Positions 58,133-64,000 of a DNA stretch of 64,000 nucleotides are shown piece after piece; the stretch's first letter is position 1, and every line of letters starts with the position of its first letter. Source of the DNA: Candidatus Hecatella orcuttiae (lineage in GTDB: Archaea > Thermoproteota > Bathyarchaeia > Hecatellales > Hecatellaceae); the NCBI GenBank assembly GCA_002011035.2, contig MTLY02000002.1, positions 310,001-374,000 on the forward strand, read 5' to 3'. The notes below the pieces were generated by a model. It had not been told where the DNA came from and searched no databases. It saw only the letters and a program-made list of their open reading frames with translations. The translations under genes were made by a program, and so were the position numbers.

Positions 58133-59179
58133 TCACCCAGCTTCTTTTTCGAGCTGAGCCATCAGCTTGTCGATTTCCCAAGCCCACTCTCTTCTCCACC
58201 GGCGTTTGGTGGGGTCGTCAAGCCAGGAGCCGTCGATGCCGTTGAGGACGAACTCCCTGAAGTCGGCTGGCGAGAATCCCATGTACTCCGCCATCACGAT
58301 GTACTCCTTTGTAGGGTTGGTCTTGAACATGGGGGGGTCGTCGCAGTTTACCATGATCTTCAAGCCGCGTCTCGCCATCTCCTTGATGGGGTGGTTGGCG
58401 AGGTTGTTTCCGAAGTAGACCCAGGCTGTGGAAATCGGGCAGACGGTGAAGACCACGCCTTCCTCCGCGCATCTTCTGGTGAGGGCTTCGTCCTCGATCA
58501 CGTGGTAGCCGTGGTCGATGCGCTCACAGCCGAGGAGGTCGAGGCATGTTTCCACGTTGCGTGGAGGGGCATCCTCGCTGGCGTGGGCGGTCAGGTGAAG
58601 GCCATGCTGGGCGGCGAGCCTGTAGGCTTTCCAAAACTTTTCAGGCGGGTTGTCGGCTTCCGCGTAGTCCATGCCTATTCCGATGAGCTCGTCGCGTGGG
58701 TTTTCGATGACGGTTTTAACCATTTCAAAACCTTTCTCCGGGGGTTCCATGCGGTTGATGCCGGCGATCATCTTGCACCGGATGCCGTAGTCCCTCTCCG
58801 CGTCGCGGATTCCGTCGCGGATTCCGTCGATGGCAGTGTCGTAGGGTACGCCTAAATCCATGTGAACCTTGGGACTCCAGAACATTTCCCGGTAGCGCAC
58901 GTTGTGCTCCGCCGCCTCCTGCAGGGTTTCGTAGGTGATCCTCCGAAAATCATCCCGATCCCGCACCGCCCGCGCCACCAAGTCGTATATCTGGAGAAAC
59001 CTGTAGATGTCCGGGTAATCGTAGAGGTCCTCAGGCTTATCGTGGGGAGGCAGCTTCACCCCATGCTTTCGAGCAAGCTCCACAAACGTTGAAGCCTTCA
59101 CCGAACCCTCCAAGTGAACGTGAAGCTCAACCTTCGGAATCCTGCGGAGAAAATCGTGCAGATCCATAGCTGTTCCCAA
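58133..59179 (-). CDS. add: Adenosine deaminase
   Basis: The 348-residue TIM-barrel enzyme deaminates adenosine to inosine. Metal and catalytic residues are in PKVELHVHLEGS near 15-27, LTAHASEDAPP near 196, RIDHGYHVI near 220, VCPISTAWVYFGN near 247 and MVNCDDPPMF near 272, where most members have NTDDP. All catalytic positions are present. It may instead act on a modified adenosine, as some archaeal members do (family knowledge). Confidence 0.88.
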   Translation of the reverse strand: MGTAMDLHDFLRRIPKVELHVHLEGSVKASTFVELARKHGVKLPPHDKPEDLYDYPDIYRFLQIYDLVARAVRDRDDFRRITYETLQEAAEHNVRYREMFWSPKVHMDLGVPYDTAIDGIRDGIRDAERDYGIRCKMIAGINRMEPPEKGFEMVKTVIENPRDELIGIGMDYAEADNPPEKFWKAYRLAAQHGLHLTAHASEDAPPRNVETCLDLLGCERIDHGYHVIEDEALTRRCAEEGVVFTVCPISTAWVYFGNNLANHPIKEMARRGLKIMVNCDDPPMFKTNPTKEYIVMAEYMGFSPADFREFVLNGIDGSWLDDPTKRRWRREWAWEIDKLMAQLEKEAG

Positions 59180-59271
59180 CCTAAACTTTAGGTGATTAAA
59201 ATTTACGCTGAACGTTTAATTTAGCTTTTCGATTGCTTTGAACATTCCAAGAAAGTCCGGTGTTCAAATAC

Positions 59272-59359
59272 TGGTGCGGGGAGTGGGATTTGAACCCACG
59301 AACCCCTCCGGGACAGGGTCCTAAGCCCTGCGCCTTTGACCAGGCTTGGCGATCCCCGC
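59272..59359 (-). tRNA. tRNA-Leu (TAG)
   Basis: The acceptor strands GCGGGGA (59353-59359) and TCCCCGC (59276-59282) pair, with A73 and CCA encoded. The anticodon arm CAGGG-CTTAGGA-CCCTG gives UAG. The long variable arm GTCCCGGAGGGGTTC and T arm GTGGG-TTCAAAT-CCCAC are typical of class II tRNA-Leu. No intron. Confidence 0.93.
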
Positions 59360-59366
59360 TCCTTCG

Positions 59367-59672
59367 CTACCCGCGGCAACGGGTTTTCTTCCACAAGGTC
59401 TCCCCGGTTTTGGTGTTTTTTATTTCTAAGACCCTGTGGAAGGGGATGAAGACCTCGGCTGCGCCCTCCCGGTAGAGGAACCAAGACCCGCCTGCCTTCA
59501 CCACCCGGCTGCAGGGCACCGTCTTCCTGTCTTCCGCTACTCCCCGGTGGGTGAAGGTTACGGTGTAGTCTTCGGGGTTAAGTCTTCTATCCCACAGAAA
59601 CCTATTAAAAACATCCCTCAACTTATGTTTTTTCGGCAACCTTTTTGGCCTCTGCCCTTTTTTGGTTTTCAC
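59367..59672 (-). CDS. MJ1316/DUF504 RNA-end recognition domain protein
   Basis: The 101-residue protein begins with a basic head (KTKKGQRPKRLPKKHKLRDVFNRFLWD), then the domain core: DYTVTFTHRGVAEDRKTVPCSRV and FLYREGAAEVFIPFHRVLEIKNT. The MJ1316 domain is linked in family annotation to RNA repair and recognition of 2',3'-cyclic phosphate ends. It is close to the Clp1-type kinase (56104). The stop lies only 7 bp downstream of the tRNA-Leu 5' end, so the two are nearly contiguous on the minus strand. Confidence 0.85.
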   Translation of the reverse strand: MKTKKGQRPKRLPKKHKLRDVFNRFLWDRRLNPEDYTVTFTHRGVAEDRKTVPCSRVVKAGGSWFLYREGAAEVFIPFHRVLEIKNTKTGETLWKKTRCRG

Positions 59673-59679
59673 CGGCCCT

Positions 59680-60249
59680 TCAGCCGAAAAAGGTCTGAAG
59701 CAGCGCAGGGGTAACGAAGACCTCGATGACCGCCGCCAGAAAAAGTAAAGGCAAGATTCGGAGGGCGAAGAAGAGGAAGCCTTCTTTCATCACCAAGCCC
59801 AGCCCCCTTTCGCCCCTGAGCTTTCGTACGGCCATGAAGCCGAACTTAAGGCCGATGGCGGAGCCGAGGATGACTGCTGGAAGCTCGAGGACTCCGTGGG
59901 GTAGGATGGCCGCCAGCAGGAAGAAGAAGCCCTCCCTCTTCACGGTTTCAAAGGCAACCAGTCCTATGGTTAAGCCGTTGAGGGAGATGAAGAGGAGGGG
60001 AGGGATTCCGAAGAAAACACCCAGCAGCATCACCAAGAAGCTTTTCCCCGCGTTGTTGATAAAAATGAACACAACAAACTCCACTGCTGTCAGCTCTTGG
60101 ACGCCGCCGTAAAATTCCCTTAAAGCCTCCATGAACTCCGCTGAAAGCTCTCCTCCGGCAAGGTAGCCGATGAAAGTAAAGGCGAAGAAAAGAAACAGCA
60201 TAGCTAAGAAAGGCCGTTTCATAGGGTAAAGATATTGCCACCTCTCCAA
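59680..60249 (-). CDS. SpoIIM family membrane protein
   Basis: The 189-residue protein has about five transmembrane helices: PFLAMLFLFFAFTFIGYLAG, TAVEFVVFIFINNAGKSFLVMLLGVFFGIPPLLFISLNGLTIGLVAF, and LLAAILPHGVLELPAVILGSAIGLKFGF. The NNAGKS and LPHGVLELPAVIL motifs are characteristic of the DUF95/SpoIIM family, which is widespread in archaea and may have a role in membrane shaping. Function unknown here. Confidence 0.87.
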   Translation of the reverse strand: MERWQYLYPMKRPFLAMLFLFFAFTFIGYLAGGELSAEFMEALREFYGGVQELTAVEFVVFIFINNAGKSFLVMLLGVFFGIPPLLFISLNGLTIGLVAFETVKREGFFFLLAAILPHGVLELPAVILGSAIGLKFGFMAVRKLRGERGLGLVMKEGFLFFALRILPLLFLAAVIEVFVTPALLQTFFG

Positions 60250-60373
60250 TTTTTTCCCTCAACAACCATCTGGATCAGAAGCAGCTCTAAATCTAGGTAA
60301 GCGTACCCATCTTATATATGTCAGCGGAAACAATAAAACCTTTTATGTAAAAAAGGTTCTCCTTGGAATGCTG

Positions 60374-61618
60374 CTAAGGGAAAAGACCCTTAAAGGCCTC
60401 GGCAACCCGTTGCACGGCAAGAATCATAGCAGCGGTTCTCATGTCAACATTTTCTTTCTTCGCCAATTGGTAAACGTCGTTGAAAGCCTTAACCATCTTC
60501 CGCTCAAGCTTTTGGTTGACTTCCTCCTCTGTCCACTGCTCTCGGTGCAGGTTCTGAACCCACTCAAAGTAGCTGACGGTAACCCCGCCGGCGTTGGCGA
60601 GGATGTCAGGAATAAGCAGGATGCCTTTTTCATATATTATCTTGTCCGCTTGAGGCGTCGTCGGGCCGTTGGCGCCTTCGCTGACAATTTTAGCTTTAAC
60701 CTCCGCCGCGTTTTTTTCCGTTAGAACACTTTCCAAAGCACAAGGCATCAGGATGTCGCAGTCCAATGTCAGAAGTTCCTCGTTAGTTATCTCCTCAGCT
60801 CCAGGATAGCCGAGCACAGAGCCGGTTTGCTGTTTATGTTCCCTTAGTTTCACGGGGTCTATTCCGGAGGGGTTGTAGACGCCTCCTTTGGAGTCGGACG
60901 CCGCTATGAGCCTAGCGCCCATCTCCGCAGCGATGACAGCGGCATGATATCCCACGTTTCCATAACCTTGGACGGCAACTCTGGCATCCTTGATGCTCAT
61001 ACCGAGTTTGCTGCACGCTTCTCTGGCGCAGATGGCCACGCCTCTTCCCGTAGCTCCCAGCCTGCCGAGGGAACCTCCGATGCTCACCGGTTTACCTGTA
61101 ACTATTTCGGGCACCGCATAGCCTTTGATGGTGCTGTAAGTGTCCATGATCCAGGCCATAACTTGGGGATTGGTGTAAACATCCGGGGCGGGGACATCCT
61201 TGTAGGGGCCTATCTCGTCGAGGATCATGGTCGTGTACCGGCGGGTCATCCGCTCCAGTTCCCCTTGGGACATTTCCTTGGGGTTGCAGACCACTCCGCC
61301 TTTGGCTCCTCCGTAGGGGATGTCCATCACAGCCGCCTTCCAGGTCATCCACATGGCGAGGGCCTTAACCTCGTCCAAGTCCACCTTGGGATGGTATCTT
61401 ATGCCTCCCTTGTAGGCGCCCCTCCAAGGGTTATGCTGAACCCGGTAGCCTGTGAACACCTTCACCTTGCCGTCGTCCATCTTAACCGGCACTGATACGA
61501 TGAGAACTCTTTTAGGATGTTTGAGTAACTCCGTGATGTTGGGGTCTAATCCTATCTTCTCTGCAGCCATCTCCAGCTGTTTAATGGCGATGTGGTAAGG
61601 GTTAGTATCTTGGCTCAC
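60374..61618 (-). CDS. gdhA: Glutamate dehydrogenase
   Basis: The 414-residue enzyme interconverts glutamate and 2-oxoglutarate plus ammonia. Landmarks are FTGYRVQHNPWRGAYKGGIRYHP, DIPYGGAKGGVVCNPKEMSQGE (catalytic Lys region), PDVYTNPQVMAWIMDTYS and the dinucleotide fold VAVQGYGNVGYHAAVIAAEMGARLIAASDSKGGVYNP. The glycine-rich GYGNVG is typical of the group using NAD or NADP, and cofactor choice cannot be read with confidence. Confidence 0.95.
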   Translation of the reverse strand: MSQDTNPYHIAIKQLEMAAEKIGLDPNITELLKHPKRVLIVSVPVKMDDGKVKVFTGYRVQHNPWRGAYKGGIRYHPKVDLDEVKALAMWMTWKAAVMDIPYGGAKGGVVCNPKEMSQGELERMTRRYTTMILDEIGPYKDVPAPDVYTNPQVMAWIMDTYSTIKGYAVPEIVTGKPVSIGGSLGRLGATGRGVAICAREACSKLGMSIKDARVAVQGYGNVGYHAAVIAAEMGARLIAASDSKGGVYNPSGIDPVKLREHKQQTGSVLGYPGAEEITNEELLTLDCDILMPCALESVLTEKNAAEVKAKIVSEGANGPTTPQADKIIYEKGILLIPDILANAGGVTVSYFEWVQNLHREQWTEEEVNQKLERKMVKAFNDVYQLAKKENVDMRTAAMILAVQRVAEAFKGLFP

Positions 61619-61776
61619 GGCAAATTCACACCTCTCTGCGAGAAGATACGTTATTCAAGTTAATAATAAAATTTTCCACCTTCTATATACATCCAGAAAA
61701 ACGTTGGTATTATTTATAGGTAGTAGATAGTTCTTAATGAAAACTTCCAAGAAGGCTTCGGCTGGGAAATTTCTCT

Positions 61777-62931
61777 TCAAAATCCGTAGATCATGTTGTT
61801 TAAACCCAGAAGGTGCAGGTTGCCTACGTGCACTCTCCTGAGGTGTTTCTTGGCCGCCTGATAGCATCGTTCCACCTGCTTCTCCGGTGTCACCGGAAGA
61901 TCCACCATCAAGTGGTCGGGGTGGAAGATGAGCAGTGAGTAGGGTATACCCTCGTCCAAGCTTGAAATGAATCGAGCTATCTCTCCCACTTCCCCCTCAT
62001 CCACGTAGCCGGGTACGAGGAGGGTTGTGGCATTGACCACCGGCAGCCCAGGGCGCTTGGTGGAAAACTCCCTTGCAACCATTTCGAAGTTTTCGTAAGC
62101 CCTCTGGTTGGGGACCCCGCTCAAAGCGAGGCTGAGGATGGGGGTGAAGGCTTTGAGGTCGAACTTCAGGTTTCCCCCGCTTTCCCAAGCTAGCTCCGCG
62201 GCCTCCCTCACCAGCTTGGGGTTTCCGCAGCCGTTCCATTCGAAGCAGATCCTCAGAACGCGGTTAGGGTTTTCTTCCCTCAAGGTTTTGGAAAGCCGGA
62301 GGGCGAAGGGAAGCTGCGGCTCAGGGGAGCCTCCGAAGAAGCACAGGCACGTGTAAGTGGAGTCGGCGGAAACCCGGCGGAGGAGGTCGCCTTGCTCCAC
62401 AGTTTGACCTACGTTGATTTCCTTATGGTTCATGTTCTGACAGAAGAAGCAGTCAAAATTGCATCCGTAGAAGAACACGGCCAAGTTAGAGTAGCCTACC
62501 TCAGCCCCCGGCCTCCGGGCATACTTGGGATAGCCTTCCCCGGTGCCCCCTGGGCAGAAATAGGCGGCGCAGCAGTTGGTCACGTGAGGGTCCCGGTAGG
62601 CGTGGAGAACCCCTCGGTCGGGTTTGGTGAGGCTGACCAGTCTTCCATCTTGGTTCCAGCGGAGGCCGCAGTAACCCTTTTCCCCCGGGCCCATCCTGCA
62701 TTCGTTGGAGCAGAGAGTACAGGGGATACCCCCTGAGGTCTTAGGTGGGCTTGGGGGTAGCCCCCATTGAAGGCGGCTTCTCCGGTGGGCTTTTAGGATG
62801 AGGGGCTCCGCTTCCTCCGCCTTCTCCTTCAGGCAGGAGGGGCAGACTCCCAAGGCTTGGGCTATGAGGCGGTCTTTTCTCCCGCAGAGCATGCAGGTCT
62901 TTTCCATCCAACCTAAAGCCTTGAAAGACAT
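61777..62931 (-). CDS. Radical SAM protein with N-terminal zinc ribbon
   Basis: The 384-residue protein begins with CMLCGRKDRLIAQALGVCPSC (zinc ribbon, about 13-34). A second Cys group follows (CTLCSNECRMGPGEKGYCG near 72-90), then the radical SAM cluster CNFDCFFCQN near 154-161 and a barrel with FFGGSPEPQLPFAL, GNLKFDLKAFTPIL and YVDEGEVGEIARFISSL. The PflA-like extra cysteines and order match archaeal radical SAM proteins of the activating-enzyme type. Target not known. It is probably cotranscribed with no neighbour. Confidence 0.82.
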   Translation of the reverse strand: MSFKALGWMEKTCMLCGRKDRLIAQALGVCPSCLKEKAEEAEPLILKAHRRSRLQWGLPPSPPKTSGGIPCTLCSNECRMGPGEKGYCGLRWNQDGRLVSLTKPDRGVLHAYRDPHVTNCCAAYFCPGGTGEGYPKYARRPGAEVGYSNLAVFFYGCNFDCFFCQNMNHKEINVGQTVEQGDLLRRVSADSTYTCLCFFGGSPEPQLPFALRLSKTLREENPNRVLRICFEWNGCGNPKLVREAAELAWESGGNLKFDLKAFTPILSLALSGVPNQRAYENFEMVAREFSTKRPGLPVVNATTLLVPGYVDEGEVGEIARFISSLDEGIPYSLLIFHPDHLMVDLPVTPEKQVERCYQAAKKHLRRVHVGNLHLLGLNNMIYGF

Positions 62932-63021
62932 GGTTTACATTCAGTATTGTGGAAGTCCGCTTTCTCTAAAAGCCTTATCCCCAAGGCCGCTTGGGTTATG
63001 TTTCCGGTAGGTCGCTGCCGG

Positions 63022-63216
63022 TTATTTGTAGGCTACCAGTTTGGCTCCCAGCTCCTTTTCTAGCTGCTGAAGCTTCTTCAACCTAGCCTTAGACAGTTTA
63101 GCGGGGACAGGCGGCTTCTGAACTGCCAGAAGGACAATGCCCAGGCTTTTCTCCAACTCCCTAACCTTCCTGAGTTCGGAGTCAGCCAGTTTCGCGAATC
63201 TGCACACGGGCTTCAC
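63022..63216 (-). CDS. Small protein with two helical repeats
   Basis: The 64-residue product carries a repeated unit: LADSELRKVRELEKSLGIVLLAVQ then LSKARLKKLQQLEKELGAKLVAYK, a helix followed by a strand. The resemblance suggests internal duplication. No family is recognised. It stands alone between the radical SAM gene and histidyl-tRNA synthetase, divergent from the latter. Confidence 0.6.
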   Translation of the reverse strand: MKPVCRFAKLADSELRKVRELEKSLGIVLLAVQKPPVPAKLSKARLKKLQQLEKELGAKLVAYK

Positions 63217-63352
63217 CTCCCAGTAAAGACAGCGGCATATCCAAATATTAAGGAAGCGACGGCTCAGTAAGGCCTAACCATGGGAAAGCTGGGCTTAGCC
63301 TTTTATTGCTCCAGCAGCTTTTCTAATCTGTAACCTGTTTGAGGGGAGAAGG

Positions 63353-64000
63353 CTGAAGAAAAATTTCCCCCTGCCCCGGGGCATGAGGGACATCGAAGCT
63401 GAGGAGGCGGGACGCCGGCTTTGGGTCAACCGCAAAATCCTCGAGGTCATGGAGAGGTACGGCTTTCAACTGGTGGAGCCTTCCCCCATCGAAAGCCTCG
63501 AAACCCTAGAAGCCAAATGCGGCCCCAGCATCCGGGAGGAAATCTACTGGTTTGAAGACAAGGCCCGCCGAAAACTGGGTCTAAGGTTCGACCTCACCGT
63601 GGGGCTGGCGAGGATGGTGGCCAGCCGCCCTGACTGGGCTACACCCCTGAAGCTCTGCGCCCTCTCCAACATGTGGCGCTACGACGAACCCCAGTACGGG
63701 CGCTACCGCTGCTTCTACCAGTGGGACGCGGAAATCTTCGGAAGCCCCCTGCCTGAGGCGGACGCGGAAGTTATCGCCCTCAGCGTCGACGTTCTCGAAA
63801 ACTTGGGGCTGAAAGACTTCGAGGTCAGGATCAGCAACCGAAGGCTGGTGGAAGCCTTCCTCAGCCAGCTGGGCTTGGAAAACCAGGAAAAGCGGGAAGC
63901 CGTGTTGAGGGTCATTGACAAACGCGGCAAACTGGAGGAAAACCGCTTCACCCAAGAGCTGGAAAACCTGAACTTGGCCGCCGAGCAGAGAAACCGTCTG
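63353..64000 (+). CDS. hisS: Histidyl-tRNA synthetase, N-terminal part, CTG start (runs off window)
   Basis: The frame reads KKNFPLPRGMRDIEAEEA and continues to the window edge with class II motifs: LRFDLTVGLARMVASR, CALSNMWRYDEPQYGRYRCFYQWDAEIFG (motif 2 with the ATP-binding Arg) and ALSVDVLENLGL. The conserved PRGMRDI lies before the only in-frame ATG, at 63383, so initiation must be upstream. The only candidates are CTG codons, with 63353 directly following GAGGGGAGAAGG. This matches the CTG start seen for eL38. Confidence 0.9.
   Translation, partial: MKKNFPLPRGMRDIEAEEAGRRLWVNRKILEVMERYGFQLVEPSPIESLETLEAKCGPSIREEIYWFEDKARRKLGLRFDLTVGLARMVASRPDWATPLKLCALSNMWRYDEPQYGRYRCFYQWDAEIFGSPLPEADAEVIALSVDVLENLGLKDFEVRISNRRLVEAFLSQLGLENQEKREAVLRVIDKRGKLEENRFTQELENLNLAAEQRNRL

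Noticed and set aside
1-64000. CRISPR array, insertion sequence or prophage
   Set aside because: No regularly spaced direct repeats, transposase, integrase or phage structural gene was seen in any part of the window.

Overview
The window is a gene-dense stretch of archaeal chromosome, with leadered genes, Shine-Dalgarno (SD) sites matching GGAGGTGATC, and frequent TTG and GTG starts. Several features point to the TACK side of the Archaea outside classical Crenarchaeota; a Bathyarchaeia-like lineage is my best guess. These are a PolD small subunit (DP1), an eL38 ribosomal protein, an ESCRT-III (CdvB-type) protein, Orc1/Cdc6 with ORB-type origin boxes, archaeal-type PEP carboxylase, TFS, aIF6, RbkR and intron-containing tRNAs. 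No rRNA, CRISPR array or insertion sequence was recognised. The taxonomic placement is inference.

Layout. 1-11.4 kb: an AIR-synthase/HypE-like fragment, a three-OB-fold RPA, a TIGR00300-type enzyme, an RNase III-like protein, a DUF99 paralog, a membrane-anchored glycosidase-like protein, TFS, nicotinate phosphoribosyltransferase, a ferritin-like protein (possibly frameshifted), chorismate mutase, TatD, MoeA, and ParA with a tiny basic partner. 11.4-16.7 kb: a 42-residue protein with a perfect SD, a tRNA-Phe interpreted as carrying three introns, convergent PEPCK and PEP carboxylase, and an orphan corrinoid protein. 17-20.1 kb: a single-OB SSB, a TRAM protein, endonuclease V, RbkR, eL38 (CTG start), a MoaD/SAMP-like protein, then a probable structured RNA. 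20.1-25.7 kb: membrane proteins and an operon-like run of GT4 transferase, sugar-1-phosphate nucleotidyltransferase, APH-type kinase and APS-kinase-like protein. 25.8-34.4 kb: a coiled-coil protein, RpiA, a ZIP transporter, thioredoxin reductase, aIF6, Hjc, RtcA, MGMT, an ECF S-like protein and a BtuF-like binding protein behind a strong operator-like palindrome.

34.5-44 kb: a TrmB-like regulator, a ThiI-like PP-loop protein, a second sugar nucleotidyltransferase, a 5-FTHF cyclo-ligase-like protein, DUF1786, then Orc1/Cdc6 and a candidate replication origin with three ORB boxes (a fourth lies about 3 kb away). Next to the origin are a small winged-helix-like protein, a membrane-anchored coiled-coil protein with a C-terminal winged helix, and an AT-rich array of TCAC/GTGA palindromes.

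44-64 kb: an HD phosphohydrolase, a PAC4-like protein, endonuclease III, a soluble ESCRT-III protein followed directly by a membrane-anchored ESCRT-III paralog, an MBL hydrolase, a second DUF99 protein, DP1, an AbrB-PhoU regulator, an MFS transporter, a NUDIX-eIF2B fusion, tRNA-Ser with two introns, an HD protein, a Clp1/Grc3 kinase, a RuvC-fold protein, tRNA-Cys, adenosine deaminase, tRNA-Leu, an MJ1316-domain protein, SpoIIM, glutamate dehydrogenase, a radical SAM protein and the start of histidyl-tRNA synthetase.

The most interesting themes are the membrane-anchored ESCRT-III paralog, the origin/iteron/membrane-anchored DNA-binding-protein neighbourhood, multi-intron tRNAs with introns outside the anticodon loop, and at least three genes that appear to start at CTG or ATT.
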